Translations under genes and position numbers: made by a program
Assembly (NCBI GenBank): GCA_030630005.1
Contig: DAOVNY010000005.1
Location: 1-33,088 of the forward strand
DNA from: Bacteroidales bacterium
Lineage (GTDB): Bacteria; Bacteroidota; Bacteroidia; Bacteroidales; JAIORY01
Direction: 5' to 3'
Length of the DNA: 33,088 nucleotides
Notes under the pieces: model-generated
What the model was told of the DNA's origin: nothing
The model's input: the letters and a program-made list of their open reading frames with translations, nothing else
The model's database searches: none
Part shown: positions 7,660 to 20,106 of the stretch, one piece after another
How the letters are laid out: every line of letters starts with the position of its first letter
Position numbering within the stretch: the first letter of the stretch is position 1

Positions 7660-10287
7660 ATGGATTCTCCCCAAATAAGAAAAACATTTTTGGAATTTTT
7701 TAACTCTAAAGGACATCATATAGTCCCTTCTGCACCAATGATTACAAAAAACGATCCTACTCTTATGTTTATAAATGCAGGCATGAACCAATTTAAAAAT
7801 GTTTTTTTAGGAAATTCGCCAATTATACATAAAAGAATAACTGATACTCAGAAATGCTTGAGAGTTTCGGGAAAACATAATGATTTGGAAGAAGTTGGTC
7901 GCGATACATACCATCACACAATGTTCGAGATGCTTGGCAACTGGTCGTTTGGCGATTATTTTAAAAAAGAAGCAATTGAATGGGCATGGGAATTACTTAC
8001 CAAAGTTTACAAAATTAACGAAGATAACCTTTATGTAACTTTTTTTGAAGGCGATAAAGATGATGATCTGGAAAAGGATGAGGAAACATATTTATATTGG
8101 AAAAACATTGTAGCCGAAGAAAATATTCTTAACGGATCGAAAAAGGATAATTTCTGGGAAATGGGTAATACAGGTCCTTGCGGTCCATGTTCCGAAATTC
8201 ATGTTGATATCCGCAGCGAAGAAGAAAAAGCAAAAATTCCCGGAAAGGAATTGGTAAATAAAGACCATCCCGAAGTTATTGAAATATGGAATTTGGTTTT
8301 TATTGAATTTAACCGAAATGCAACCGGAAAACTTGAGGCTTTGCCCGCAAAACATGTTGACACGGGTTTGGGTTTTGAACGTCTTTGTATGGTAATGCAA
8401 GGAGTTAAATCAAATTATGATACTGATGTTTTTCAACCAATAATTAAGGAAATTGAAAAACTTTGCAATAAAAAATACGGCGAAAATAAAGATATAGATA
8501 TTGCTATGCGTGTTGTTGCCGATCATTTAAGAGCTGTTGTTTTTGCTATTGGCGACGGACAATTACCTTCGAATACCGGTGCGGGTTATGTTATCAGACG
8601 AATACTTAGAAGAGCAGTAAGATATGGATATACATTCCTTGATTTTTCCGAAGCTTTTATTTATAAATTAATCCCATTGCTTGTTGAGCAAATGGGAGAT
8701 ACTTTTCCTGAAATACGCAAACAACAAGATCTGATACGAAAAGTTATTGCCGAAGAAGAAATTGCATTTTTAAAAACTCTTTCTCAAGGGATAAAAAAGT
8801 TTGATAAGTACATTTCCCGACAAGGAAAACAAAAAACTATTGATGGTGATTTTGCATTTGAACTTTTTGATACATTTGGATTTCCAATTGACCTGACTAA
8901 GCTGATGGCTGAAGAAAAAGGCTGGACAGTTGATATGGATGGTTTTGAAAAAGGATTGAAAGCTCAAAAAGACCGTTCGAAAAAAGCAGCAACCGTAGAA
9001 TCTGAAGACTGGATAATTTTATCACAAAACAGCAATGAGACTGAGTTTACCGGATATGAACAACTTACTGCTGAAGCTGAAATAATAAAATACAGAAAAG
9101 TTAAAGCAGGAAAAAATGAATTTATTGAGATAGTTTTGAATAAAACTCCTTTTTATGCAGAATCGGGAGGGCAGGTTGGAGATAAAGGATATTTTTTGAT
9201 GAATGATGATAAAATTTATATTGATGATACAAAAACCGAAAATAATCTTATAATTCACATAACAAAAAAACTTCCGCAAAACATAAGTAAAAATATTACA
9301 GCCGTAGTAAATTCAGAAAAACGACAACAAACAACAAATAATCATACGGCAACACACCTGATGCATTCTGCTTTGAAAGAAGTTTTGGGTCATCATGTTG
9401 AGCAAAAAGGTTCGCTTGTAGAACCTGACAGACTGCGTTTTGATTTTTCGCATTTTTCAAAACTTTCGGATGAAGAAATTATAAAAGTTGAAAAAATTGT
9501 AAATCATAAAATACGTAAAAACATTCAACTTGACGAAAAATGTGATATTCCTTTTAATGAAGCAAGAAAAATGGGAGCTACTGCTCTGTTCGGAGAAAAA
9601 TACGGTGATAAGGTTAGGGTAATAACATTCGATAAAAACTTTTCGGTAGAACTTTGTGGAGGTACTCATGTTAGTTCAAGTGGTAAAATAGGGATGTTTA
9701 AAATAATTTCGGAAAGTGCAATTGCTGCAGGTATTCGCCGGATAGAAGCAATAACAGCCGAAAAAGCCGAAGAGTATGTAATTAAGCAATTTGAAACTAT
9801 CAATAAAATTAAAGAACTCATTAAAAATCCTAATGATGTAATTCTTGGCATTAAAAATCTCATCGAACAAAATACCATTCTACAAAAAGAGATCAATAAA
9901 CTTAAAAAAGGAAAAGTAAATGAGATCATTAAAGAACTTTCTGCAAAAGCAGAAAAAATAAACGGTATTAATTTTATCTCTGCAAAACTTGATATTGACA
10001 TGAACACCGCAAGAGATATTGCATTTAATCTCAATAAAAAGGTTAAAGATATGTTTCTTGTTTTGGGAACAAGCCAAAAAGGTAAAGCAAACTTAACAAT
10101 TATGATCTCTGAAAATATTGTTGAAAGTAAAAAATTACATGCCGGAAATATTATTAGAGAGATATCAAAAGAAATAAAAGGCGGTGGAGGCGGGCAAGCC
10201 CATTTTGCAAGTGCAGGTGGAAAAAACCCACAGGGAATTAATAACGCTATTGAATTAGCAAAAACTAAGATCAGTTATAATAACTAA
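7660..10287 (+). CDS. alaS: Alanine--tRNA ligase
   Basis: FFNSKGHHIVPSAPM, MNQFKNVFLG, HTATHLMHSALKEVLG, VELCGGTHV, C-terminal GGGGGQAHFASAGG. Confidence 0.99.
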   Translation: MDSPQIRKTFLEFFNSKGHHIVPSAPMITKNDPTLMFINAGMNQFKNVFLGNSPIIHKRITDTQKCLRVSGKHNDLEEVGRDTYHHTMFEMLGNWSFGDYFKKEAIEWAWELLTKVYKINEDNLYVTFFEGDKDDDLEKDEETYLYWKNIVAEENILNGSKKDNFWEMGNTGPCGPCSEIHVDIRSEEEKAKIPGKELVNKDHPEVIEIWNLVFIEFNRNATGKLEALPAKHVDTGLGFERLCMVMQGVKSNYDTDVFQPIIKEIEKLCNKKYGENKDIDIAMRVVADHLRAVVFAIGDGQLPSNTGAGYVIRRILRRAVRYGYTFLDFSEAFIYKLIPLLVEQMGDTFPEIRKQQDLIRKVIAEEEIAFLKTLSQGIKKFDKYISRQGKQKTIDGDFAFELFDTFGFPIDLTKLMAEEKGWTVDMDGFEKGLKAQKDRSKKAATVESEDWIILSQNSNETEFTGYEQLTAEAEIIKYRKVKAGKNEFIEIVLNKTPFYAESGGQVGDKGYFLMNDDKIYIDDTKTENNLIIHITKKLPQNISKNITAVVNSEKRQQTTNNHTATHLMHSALKEVLGHHVEQKGSLVEPDRLRFDFSHFSKLSDEEIIKVEKIVNHKIRKNIQLDEKCDIPFNEARKMGATALFGEKYGDKVRVITFDKNFSVELCGGTHVSSSGKIGMFKIISESAIAAGIRRIEAITAEKAEEYVIKQFETINKIKELIKNPNDVILGIKNLIEQNTILQKEINKLKKGKVNEIIKELSAKAEKINGINFISAKLDIDMNTARDIAFNLNKKVKDMFLVLGTSQKGKANLTIMISENIVESKKLHAGNIIREISKEIKGGGGGQAHFASAGGKNPQGINNAIELAKTKISYNN

Positions 10288-10411
10288 CAATTTAACTGTT
10301 AATAAGTTCTTATTATTGAGTTTAAGAAAATATAAATTTTTTATAAATTTACCGTCATAATGCAAATTTTTTGCTTTGGTACTTTGATGTTAAATTAGAA
10401 TTAATAAGCCT

Positions 10412-11581
10412 ATGCGTATAAAGAGCCTCATACTTTCAGCCATAATTATCTTATTTGGAACAATAGTATATTCGCAACAATCAGATGAAGAGACTCAGTT
10501 ATCTTATTCAACCATCAGTGGCATACAATCCAAATTAATAAATGCGAAGGGATGGACATTGCAGGATAACGGCAGATGGGCAAGTGTAAATAATATTATC
10601 CCTCATTCTAATTATAAAACCAATAAAAGACCTTCTCCGAGATTCAAATTAGGACAGGAAAATTTCACTGAAATGCAGTTGCGAAAAGTATTGATTGACG
10701 ACAAACAATACAATGTTTTGGTTATTGAGTATAAAGATGGTGAATATGAATTTCCACTACTTGAAGAAGGATGGAGCAGTTATCGTTCAGCTTTGTTTTA
10801 TGTTTTTAGAGCGGAAAATTTGCTTAAAGTTTTACCCGAAGAAGTTGAGTTTAACAAACCTTATGCAGTCAATCTCAACGTTTATTGTTATGGAATAGTT
10901 GAAAATTATGACCCTGTAATAATAGGCGATAAGATTGTTAATAAGATCACAAAAACACAAGGGCTTACAAATTACAATCAGGCAAATCTTATTTGGGCAG
11001 TTTATCCGGTTTTCATAGATGGAAAAAAAAGCTGTCGTTTTAAGCTGATAAAATCTTATGTCACAAAACATTTATATACCTTTTATACTGATCCAAGGCA
11101 TTTAAAAGACCTATTTAAACATTCGTTTTACGAAACTAACTATCATACTTTTAAAAATTTTATAAGAGGCGCACAGCAGAATATTATTCCTATGGGTGAG
11201 CAATTGTCTGATTTTCAAAATCATTATAATTGGGGAATGTTAAATTATCAATCCGGTAATTTCGATATAGCAATTGAAGAATTCAACAAAGCAATAGAAT
11301 TTGAACCTAATGCCGAAGTTTCGATGTTATATTCTTACCGTGGCATGTCAAAAATAAAACTTGATAAATTTCATGAAGCTATTGAAGATTTTGATAAAGC
11401 AATTGAAATAAAACCCAAAGAAGTGTCTGAATACTCCAATTGGATAAAAAACTATTTTAACCGTGGTGTAGCAAAATTTTATATTAACGATCTTGAGGGG
11501 GCATGCCAAGATTGGAATAAATCGTATGAACTCGGTTTTGGAGTTGCCCTGGAATACTTAAATAAGTATTGTGCTTATTAA
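10412..11581 (+). CDS. Secreted/periplasmic tetratricopeptide repeat protein
   Basis: N-terminal signal peptide ending IVYSQQ; C-terminal TPR units (NYQSGNFDIAIEEFNKAIEFEPN, SKIKLDKFHEAIEDFDKAIEIKP, AKFYINDLEGACQDWNKSYELG). Confidence 0.8.
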   Translation: MRIKSLILSAIIILFGTIVYSQQSDEETQLSYSTISGIQSKLINAKGWTLQDNGRWASVNNIIPHSNYKTNKRPSPRFKLGQENFTEMQLRKVLIDDKQYNVLVIEYKDGEYEFPLLEEGWSSYRSALFYVFRAENLLKVLPEEVEFNKPYAVNLNVYCYGIVENYDPVIIGDKIVNKITKTQGLTNYNQANLIWAVYPVFIDGKKSCRFKLIKSYVTKHLYTFYTDPRHLKDLFKHSFYETNYHTFKNFIRGAQQNIIPMGEQLSDFQNHYNWGMLNYQSGNFDIAIEEFNKAIEFEPNAEVSMLYSYRGMSKIKLDKFHEAIEDFDKAIEIKPKEVSEYSNWIKNYFNRGVAKFYINDLEGACQDWNKSYELGFGVALEYLNKYCAY

Positions 11582-11593
11582 TACTTGTATAAA

Positions 11594-13051
11594 ATGATGA
11601 AAAATAAATCTAATTTTTTATTACTATTTTCTCTTTTCGGTTTTTTGCTGTTAGCAAGTTCTTCGTCATACTCTCAAGAATATGAGGAAACCGATAAAAG
11701 CTTTTTCACCAATTGGAGAATTAATATTAATGGGGGTTTAAACCTGTTTTATGGTGATATACAACAATATAGATTTGCTCCTTATAATGAGGATTATCGA
11801 ATTGCATACGGTTTATGTTTACACAAACAAATATCACCTGTTTTTAGTTTTGGCGGACAATTATTAAACGGTAAATTACATGGAACAAGAATAAATACTG
11901 TTTCCGGAATAAACCCAATCGGGGTATATTTTGATTCAGATGTTTTTGAATATAATTTGAACTCAACAATAAATTTCAGTAATTTGATTGGTGGATTTAA
12001 TCCTTACCGGAAATTTTCGATTTACGGATTGGCAGGTATAGGATTTTCTAATTGGCAAACCGAAGTAAAAGATTATAATACCGGTGAAGTATTAAGAAGA
12101 AGCGGATTTGTTGGAAGGGGTCCAAACAAAAGGACTACAGAAATAGTTATTCCCATAGGAATGGGATTTAAATTTGAGCTTGGTAATAGCTTGAGTATTA
12201 ATTTTCAAAGCACAATCAGGGGAGTTAATTCCGACAGACTTGACGCAACTGTTAGTTGTAAAAAACACGATTATTATAATTATACATCCTTAGGTCTTTC
12301 GTATTATTTCAATAATTTGAATATTTCACTTGTTAATCCTGAAAAAAGACAGGCTAAATACCAAAGGAAAGTGGAACTTGAAGCAAGAAGAGATATGAAT
12401 GCATATAATAAGAGAGTGAAACTTGATAAACGCAAAACTCAAAGACTTGATATGGAAATAGAAAAACGTGAAAAGCGTGAACAGATAAATAAACAAAAAG
12501 CAAAAACCAAATCGTATCGCGACTTATCTCCACAAGCTGTTGAATATGATATAATCAGCATTTCTCCTTCTTATTCAAGCTCTATAAAACCACCAAAAAC
12601 CACCATCGGAATTGCAAAAACTGAAGAAGAAGCACCTTTACAGAGAGAAACAATTATTGATGAAGGAAAGTTTATTATTACAGGAAGACAACCCTCACAT
12701 ATAATAACCACTATTACACCTCAAACTCAACAATCAGGAACAATAATCCGATCTCAAACAGAATATATTAATCAAGGTCAAATTCCACAATCGGGAGTAG
12801 TTTTTAGAGTTCAGATATTGGCTAAATACCAGAAAAGAGTAAACACTCAACAACTTGCAAATTCATATAATATTAATGAAACAATTGTTGAAGAATACAT
12901 TAATGGTTATTACAAATACACTGCAGGGATGTTTTACAATTATAATAATGCAGTTGATTACAAAAATAAATTAAAAAACAAAGGAATTGCAGGAGCATTT
13001 ATAATTGCGTACAGAAATGGTGTACGAGTACCGTTAAGTAGTGTTAGATAA
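11594..13051 (+). CDS. Outer-membrane beta-barrel protein with charged linker and SPOR-like C-terminal domain
   Basis: Signal peptide MMKNKSNFLLLFSLFGFLLLASSSSYSQ; barrel-like N-terminal half (INGGLNLFYGDIQQY, FSIYGLAGIGFSNW, IPIGMGFKFELG, YTSLGLSYYF); C-terminal VVFRVQILA...NGYYKYTAGMFYNYNNAVDYKNKLKNKGIAGAFIIAYRNGVRV. The listed 11585 start is TTG; ATG at 11594 or 11597 is preferred. Confidence 0.75.
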   Translation: MMKNKSNFLLLFSLFGFLLLASSSSYSQEYEETDKSFFTNWRININGGLNLFYGDIQQYRFAPYNEDYRIAYGLCLHKQISPVFSFGGQLLNGKLHGTRINTVSGINPIGVYFDSDVFEYNLNSTINFSNLIGGFNPYRKFSIYGLAGIGFSNWQTEVKDYNTGEVLRRSGFVGRGPNKRTTEIVIPIGMGFKFELGNSLSINFQSTIRGVNSDRLDATVSCKKHDYYNYTSLGLSYYFNNLNISLVNPEKRQAKYQRKVELEARRDMNAYNKRVKLDKRKTQRLDMEIEKREKREQINKQKAKTKSYRDLSPQAVEYDIISISPSYSSSIKPPKTTIGIAKTEEEAPLQRETIIDEGKFIITGRQPSHIITTITPQTQQSGTIIRSQTEYINQGQIPQSGVVFRVQILAKYQKRVNTQQLANSYNINETIVEEYINGYYKYTAGMFYNYNNAVDYKNKLKNKGIAGAFIIAYRNGVRVPLSSVR

Positions 13052-13062
13052 AATAAAGATTG

Positions 13063-14370
<1,308 letters not shown>

Positions 14371-14382
14371 TTAAATGGCTGG

Positions 14383-14390
14383 CAAAGGTA
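14383..14390 (-). promoter_or_regulatory. Possible eno -7 box TACCTTTG
   Basis: TAnnTTTG match on the minus strand 30 bp upstream of the eno ATG. Confidence 0.4.
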
Positions 14391-14394
14391 AAAT

Positions 14395-14433
14395 AAAAAA
14401 GGATATCGTAAATATTTACTACATCCTTTTTTT
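14395..14433 (-). terminator. Rho-independent-type terminator after rplQ (end of ribosomal operon)
   Basis: Minus strand A7-GGATGTAGTAAATATTTACGATATCC-T6: GGAT/ATCC plus GTAAAT/ATTTAC stem followed by T tract. Confidence 0.75.
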
Positions 14434-14475
14434 ATTGAACTTGACAGTTCAGTACTCTAAAAAATATTTTTATTT

Positions 14476-15015
14476 CTATTTTTCTTCTTCTTTGTTGTCT
14501 TCAGATTCTTCAGTTTTTTCTTCAGTTTTTGGAGCTTCAACTTTTTCATCAACAAGCGGTTTTTCAACAACTTGTTCATCAGTTTGTTTTTTGGTTCCTG
14601 CTCTTCTGGTACGTTTTTTCTTTGGTTTCTTATCAGTTTTTTCAGCTAACATTGTTTCGTTATAATCAACCAATTCCATTATACACATTTCAGCATTATC
14701 ACCAAGACGATTGCCGGTTTTCAATATTCTGGTATAACCACCTGGTCTATCAATAATTTTTGATGAAATTTCTCTAAACAGTTCAGTAACAGCTTCCTTG
14801 TTTTGAAGGTAACTAAAGACTGTTCTTCTTGAGTGTGTTGAATCTTCTTTTGATTTAGTGATCAAAGGTTCAACAAAACCACGTAATGCTTTTGCTTTTG
14901 CAACAGTAGTTTTAATTCTTTTTTTAAGAATTAATGATGAAGCCATATTGGCTAACATTGCTTTTCTGTGAGAACGAGTTCTGCTTAAATGGTTGAATTT
15001 TTTTCCGTGTCTCAT
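14476..15015 (-). CDS. rplQ: 50S ribosomal protein L17 with long charged C-terminal extension
   Basis: [28 protein letters not shown]; about 60-residue K/E/T-rich tail. Confidence 0.98.
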   Translation of the reverse strand: MRHGKKFNHLSRTRSHRKAMLANMASSLILKKRIKTTVAKAKALRGFVEPLITKSKEDSTHSRRTVFSYLQNKEAVTELFREISSKIIDRPGGYTRILKTGNRLGDNAEMCIMELVDYNETMLAEKTDKKPKKKRTRRAGTKKQTDEQVVEKPLVDEKVEAPKTEEKTEESEDNKEEEK

Positions 15016-15020
15016 TTCAA

Positions 15021-16013
15021 TTATTCCTTATCTAATTTATATTTTGCTACATTCATCCCAAATTCCAGATTCTTAGTTTTAACCAGATCCTCTAATTCAG
15101 TAAGTGATTTCTTACCGAAATTTCTGAACTTCAATAAATCATTTTTATTATAAGTAACCAGATCACCGAGAGTATCAACATCAGCTGCTTTAAGACAATT
15201 TAATGCCCTAACCGAAAGGTCAAGATCAATTAATTTGGTTTTTAACAACTGACGAGTATGCAGTGAACTTTCATCAAATTCATCAGCAATGGTTTTTTCT
15301 TTAGTTTCCAAAGTAATTTTTTCATCAGAGAACAACATAAAATGATGAATCAATATTGTAGCTGCTTCTTTAAGAGCTTCTTTTGGATGAATTGATCCAT
15401 CAGTTTCGATATTAAAAACTAATTTTTCGTAATCCGTTTTTTGTTCTACTCTGTAATTTTCAACAGAATATTTAACATTTTTGATTGGGGTATGAATTGA
15501 GTCGATAGCAATTGTATCAACAGTAGCGTTTAGAGATTTATTTTCCTCAGCGGGAACATATCCTCTACCTTTATCAATAGTTATTTCTAATGAAAGTTTT
15601 ACTGATGGTTCCATATTACAAATAACTACTTCCGGATTTAATACCTGAAAAACCGATAAAAATTTATTGATGTCACCGGCAGTAAATTTTTCCTGATCGC
15701 TGATATTAATATTAATTTTTTCGCTTTCTTCAGTATCAATTTGTTGCTTGAATCTGATCCTTTTAAGATTAAGGATCATTTCGGCAACATCTTCTACAAT
15801 CCCCTCAATTGTTGAAAATTCATGAACCACACCTTCAATTCTCACAGAAGTGATTGCAAATCCTTCGAGTGATGATAAAAGAATGCGTCTTAATGCATTA
15901 CCAATAGTAATTCCGAAACCGGGTTCAAGAGGACGAAATTCAAATATTCCATTGAATTCGTTAGCTTCGTTCATTAATACTTTGTCAGGTTTTTGAAATG
16001 CTAAAATTGCCAT
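15021..16013 (-). CDS. rpoA: DNA-directed RNA polymerase subunit alpha
   Basis: [52 protein letters not shown]. Confidence 0.99.
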   Translation of the reverse strand: MAILAFQKPDKVLMNEANEFNGIFEFRPLEPGFGITIGNALRRILLSSLEGFAITSVRIEGVVHEFSTIEGIVEDVAEMILNLKRIRFKQQIDTEESEKININISDQEKFTAGDINKFLSVFQVLNPEVVICNMEPSVKLSLEITIDKGRGYVPAEENKSLNATVDTIAIDSIHTPIKNVKYSVENYRVEQKTDYEKLVFNIETDGSIHPKEALKEAATILIHHFMLFSDEKITLETKEKTIADEFDESSLHTRQLLKTKLIDLDLSVRALNCLKAADVDTLGDLVTYNKNDLLKFRNFGKKSLTELEDLVKTKNLEFGMNVAKYKLDKE

Positions 16014-16049
16014 ATATGTAACTATTTAGTTATTAATCAAAAAAATATA

Positions 16050-16655
16050 TTATTTAGAATACAACTCAACAATTAGTTGCTCATTAATATTTTCCGGTAT
16101 TTCTTCCCGTTGAGGATAATTCATAAATTTACCGGCTAACTTTTCATCATCCCATTCTATCCACGAATACTGGTTGCTTCTGTTAGCAAGAGAATCTGAA
16201 ATTATTTCGAGTGATTTAGATTTTTCTCTTACAGAAACAATATCACCTTCTTTTAGTAAGCATGATGGAATATTAACAATTACACCATTAACAGTAATAT
16301 GCCTGTGAGATACTAATTGTCTTGCTCCTCTTCTGCTTGGAGCAATACCTAATCTGTAAACGACATTATCCAATCTGGATTCGATAAGTTGAAGTAATAT
16401 TTCACCGGTAATACCCTTCTTCTTATTAGCCTTATTAAAAGTATTTCTGAACTGACGTTCTAAAATACCATAAGTATATTTGGCTTTTTGTTTTTCCTGG
16501 AGTTGAATTCCATATTCGGATTGCTTACCTCTTCTTCTGGAATTTCCATGTTGTCCGGGAGGATAATTTTTTCTTTCAAATGCTTTATCAGGACCGAAAA
16601 TTGGGTCTCTAAACTTTCTTGCTATCTTCGATTTTGGGCCTTTATATCTTGCCAT
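16050..16655 (-). CDS. rpsD: 30S ribosomal protein S4
   Basis: [15 protein letters not shown]...[31 protein letters not shown]. Confidence 0.99.
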   Translation of the reverse strand: MARYKGPKSKIARKFRDPIFGPDKAFERKNYPPGQHGNSRRRGKQSEYGIQLQEKQKAKYTYGILERQFRNTFNKANKKKGITGEILLQLIESRLDNVVYRLGIAPSRRGARQLVSHRHITVNGVIVNIPSCLLKEGDIVSVREKSKSLEIISDSLANRSNQYSWIEWDDEKLAGKFMNYPQREEIPENINEQLIVELYSK

Positions 16656-16711
16656 ACTCTTATAATTTTACTGCTTTGAATTAAATAATTTTTTTATTAA
16701 GATATTCAAAA

Positions 16712-17113
16712 TTAAACTCTTCTTCTTTTTGGAGGACGACAACCATTATGAGGTAATGGGGTAACATCCTGAATTTCTGTTACTTCGATTCCATTTGAGT
16801 GGATCGTTCTAATCGCTGATTCTCTTCCTGATCCCGGACCTTTTACATAAACCTTTACTTTTCGTAAACCAAGATCGTATGCAACTTTTGCACAGTCTTC
16901 GGCAGCCATTTGTGCAGCGTAAGGTGTATTTTTCTTTGATCCTCTGAATCCCATTTTCCCGGAAGAAGACCATGAAATCACCTGTCCGTTCTGGTTGGTT
17001 AAAGTAACAATGATATTATTAAAAGATGCTTTTATATAAGCTCTTCCCAAGGGCTCTATTTTAACAATTCTTTTCTTTGAGCTTCTTGCTCTTGTACTTT
17101 TAGTTTTTGCCAT
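16712..17113 (-). CDS. rpsK: 30S ribosomal protein S11
   Basis: [58 protein letters not shown]. Confidence 0.99.
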   Translation of the reverse strand: MAKTKSTRARSSKKRIVKIEPLGRAYIKASFNNIIVTLTNQNGQVISWSSSGKMGFRGSKKNTPYAAQMAAEDCAKVAYDLGLRKVKVYVKGPGSGRESAIRTIHSNGIEVTEIQDVTPLPHNGCRPPKRRRV

Positions 17114-17174
17114 GATTATTATTTGTTAAAAATCATCATTAAATTAGAATGGAGAATCCACTAATTTAAATTTA

Positions 17175-17552
17175 TCATTTTACTGCTTTTTTCTTATTTG
17201 CAATTGTTTTCTTTTTCCCTTTACGAGTTCTTGCATTATTTTTTGTTTTTTGTCCTCTCAAAGGTAATCCTAAACGATGACGAATACCTCTGTATGATCC
17301 AATATCCATCAATCGTTTAATATTCATTTTTGTTTCTGAACGCAATGTACCTTCTACTTTGAATCTTTCTTCAATAATATTACGAATTTTGTTTTGCTCA
17401 TCATCAGTCCAATCCTGAACTTTTTTATTCCAGTCTAAACCGGCTTCAGTTAAAATTTTCTGAGCATTGCTACGTCCAATTCCGAAAATATAAGTTAAAC
17501 CTATTTCTCCGCGTTTACTATTTGGTATATCTACACCTGCTATTCTGGCCAT
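17175..17552 (-). CDS. rpsM: 30S ribosomal protein S13
   Basis: [53 protein letters not shown]. Confidence 0.99.
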   Translation of the reverse strand: MARIAGVDIPNSKRGEIGLTYIFGIGRSNAQKILTEAGLDWNKKVQDWTDDEQNKIRNIIEERFKVEGTLRSETKMNIKRLMDIGSYRGIRHRLGLPLRGQKTKNNARTRKGKKKTIANKKKAVK

Positions 17553-17590
17553 ATCTGTTTAATTATTTTTTTTCAATTATTAGTTAAACT

Positions 17591-17707
17591 CTATCCTTGA
17601 CGTTGTTTAAATCTAGGATTTTTTTTGTTAATAACATACAATCTCCCTTTCCTTCTAACTATCTTACATTCGGGAGATCTTTTTTTTATGGATGCTCTAA
17701 CTTTCAT
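17591..17707 (-). CDS. rpmJ: 50S ribosomal protein L36 (absent from the supplied ORF track)
   Basis: Hand translation [38 protein letters not shown] (38 aa) between rpsM and infA. Confidence 0.97.
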   Translation of the reverse strand: MKVRASIKKRSPECKIVRRKGRLYVINKKNPRFKQRQG

Positions 17708-17725
17708 TTCAATTGTTTTATAAGA

Positions 17726-17944
17726 TTATTTATATCTAAATGTTATTCTTCCTTTTGTCAAATCATAAGGTGACATTTCAAGTTTTACTTTATCACCCGG
17801 TAAAATTTTAATATAATGCATTCTCATTTTACCTGAGATATGTGCTGTGATAATGTGACCATTTTCGAGTTCGACACGAAACATCGCATTTCCGAGCGAT
17901 TCAGTTACAGTACCATCTTGTCCTATTGATGTTTGTTTTGCCAT
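17726..17944 (-). CDS. infA: Translation initiation factor IF-1
   Basis: [62 protein letters not shown]. Confidence 0.98.
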   Translation of the reverse strand: MAKQTSIGQDGTVTESLGNAMFRVELENGHIITAHISGKMRMHYIKILPGDKVKLEMSPYDLTKGRITFRYK

Positions 17945-17946
17945 TA

Positions 17947-18738
17947 TTACTGATTAATATTAACATTTTTCATAATTGCTTCCTCAATAAATTCGTAAGT
18001 TGATAACATTTCAGCTTTATTATTACGCACCACAACATTGTGTTCGTAATGAGCTGATGGCAAATTATCGGCTGTTCGAATTGTCCAACCATCTTTTTCC
18101 TGTATTACTTCCTTAGTTCCGAGGTTGATCATAGGTTCAATTGCCAGTGTCATTCTTTCTTTCAGTTTTGTGCCATTTCCTCTTTTTCCATAATTTGGTA
18201 TCTCAGGTTTTTCATGCAAATTTCTGCCTAATCCGTGTCCTACAAGATCACGAACAACTGAGTAACCAAATCCTTCAACATAATTTTGAACGGCAAAACC
18301 AATATCTCCGATTCTCTTTCCTGTAATTGCTACTTCTATTGCTTTATAAAGCGATTCTTTTGTACGCCGCATCAATAATAGCTCACCTTTTTCAACTTCT
18401 CCCACCGCGAATGTATAAGCAAAATCACCATAAAAATCATTCATAAGTGTTCCGCAATCTATCGAAACTATATCACCATCCTGCAATTCTCTTGAACCGG
18501 GTATTCCATGTACAACCTGCTCGTTAACAGAGATGCATAAAGTATTCGGAAAACCGTTATAACCTTTGAATCCCGGAACTGCTCCATTATCTCTAATGAA
18601 TTCTTCTGCAAGTTTATCAAGTGTTATAGTTTTAACACCTGGCTTAATGATTTTAGCAACCTCAGCTAAAGTTTTTCCAACAAGTAAAGAACTTTCTTTT
18701 AATAATAATATTTCATTTTCCGACTTAATATGTATCAT
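17947..18738 (-). CDS. map: Type I methionyl aminopeptidase
   Basis: [53 protein letters not shown]. Confidence 0.98.
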   Translation of the reverse strand: MIHIKSENEILLLKESSLLVGKTLAEVAKIIKPGVKTITLDKLAEEFIRDNGAVPGFKGYNGFPNTLCISVNEQVVHGIPGSRELQDGDIVSIDCGTLMNDFYGDFAYTFAVGEVEKGELLLMRRTKESLYKAIEVAITGKRIGDIGFAVQNYVEGFGYSVVRDLVGHGLGRNLHEKPEIPNYGKRGNGTKLKERMTLAIEPMINLGTKEVIQEKDGWTIRTADNLPSAHYEHNVVVRNNKAEMLSTYEFIEEAIMKNVNINQ

Positions 18739-18744
18739 CCACTA

Positions 18745-20100
18745 TCACATATTTATTGATGAACGACCTTTTATTCTGCCGGATTTAGTCAAACCATCGT
18801 AATGACGCATTAGTAAATGACTCTCGATTTGTTGTAAAGTATCAAGTACCACACCTACAAGTATCAATAATGATGTTCCTCCATAAAATTGAGAAAATTG
18901 TGTTGTTACACCAATCTGACTAACTAATGCTGGCATAATCGCTACTAATCCAAGAAAAAGAGAACCCGGTAATGTAATTCTTGACATCACATTATCAATA
19001 AATTCTGCTGTTTTTCTTCCGGGTTTTACTCCGGGAATAAATCCACCGTTTTTCTTCATATCCTCAGCCATTTGATTTGGGTTAACCGTAATAGCTGTAT
19101 AGAAATATGTAAATAATATAATCATTATGAAGAAAGTGAGATTATACCAAAATCCTTGAATATTTGTAAATGCCGAAGCAAATCCGGTTAACATATCCGA
19201 TTCGGCAAAACCTGCCAAAGTTAATGGGAGAAACATAATTGCCTGAGCAAAAATGATAGGCATTACACCTGCAGCATTCACTTTTAAAGGAATGTATTGT
19301 CGAACACCACCATATTGTTTGTTCCCAACAATTCGTTTAGCATACTGAACAGGTATTCGTCGTGTTCCCTGCACCAGCAATATTGTTAATAGTACGACAA
19401 ATATAAGTATAGCAATTTCAATAACAAAATAAACTAACCCTCCTCCTTTATCTTCCATTTTAGATGCAAATTCACCAAATAATGAGAAAGGTAGTCTGGC
19501 AATAATTCCAATCATGATTATTAATGATATTCCGTTTCCTATACCTTTATCTGTGATTTTTTCACCGAGCCACATAACAAACAGCGTACCGGATACCAGA
19601 ATGATAATAGACGAAACCCAGAAAAATGTTGTTGGTGAAGTAATTCCCGGATTAAATGGAGAAATAGCTTCCGGAGGTAACTGTGATATCATATTTGTTA
19701 TATAAGCCGGAGCTTGAAATCCGGTAATTACCACAGTAAGATACCTTGTGATCTGGTTGATCTTTCTTCTTCCACTTTCGCCTTCACGTTGTAATCTTTG
19801 GAAATATGGAATTGCCATTCCTAATAACTGAATTACAATTGAAGCTGAAATATATGGCATAATTCCCAATGCAAAAATCGAAGCATTGGAGAAAGCACCC
19901 CCCGAAAACATATTCAGCAATCCAAGTAAACCTTCACTCGCCTGACTTTGTAATGCAGTAAGCATATGTGGGTCAACACCGGGTAAAACCACTTTCGATC
20001 CTAATCTATAAATAAGAATAATGCCGAGAGTATAAAGAATTCTCTTTCTCAGATCTTCAATCTTATATATATTCCGTATTGTTTGAATTAATTTTTTCAT
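18745..20100 (-). CDS. secY: Preprotein translocase subunit SecY
   Basis: Multi-pass protein; GIMPYISASIVIQLL, GIGNGISLIIMIGI, IGTRRIPVQYAKR-like segment, HYDGLTKSGRIKGR. Confidence 0.98.
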   Translation of the reverse strand: MKKLIQTIRNIYKIEDLRKRILYTLGIILIYRLGSKVVLPGVDPHMLTALQSQASEGLLGLLNMFSGGAFSNASIFALGIMPYISASIVIQLLGMAIPYFQRLQREGESGRRKINQITRYLTVVITGFQAPAYITNMISQLPPEAISPFNPGITSPTTFFWVSSIIILVSGTLFVMWLGEKITDKGIGNGISLIIMIGIIARLPFSLFGEFASKMEDKGGGLVYFVIEIAILIFVVLLTILLVQGTRRIPVQYAKRIVGNKQYGGVRQYIPLKVNAAGVMPIIFAQAIMFLPLTLAGFAESDMLTGFASAFTNIQGFWYNLTFFIMIILFTYFYTAITVNPNQMAEDMKKNGGFIPGVKPGRKTAEFIDNVMSRITLPGSLFLGLVAIMPALVSQIGVTTQFSQFYGGTSLLILVGVVLDTLQQIESHLLMRHYDGLTKSGRIKGRSSINM

Positions 20101-20106
20101 ACAATA

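Noticed and set aside
8092-10077. Several minus-strand ORFs opposite alaS (102, 65, 85, 70, 122, 64, 65 aa)
   Set aside because: All lie antisense to the clear AlaS coding sequence and have low-complexity F/I/S-rich translations typical of AT-rich shadows.
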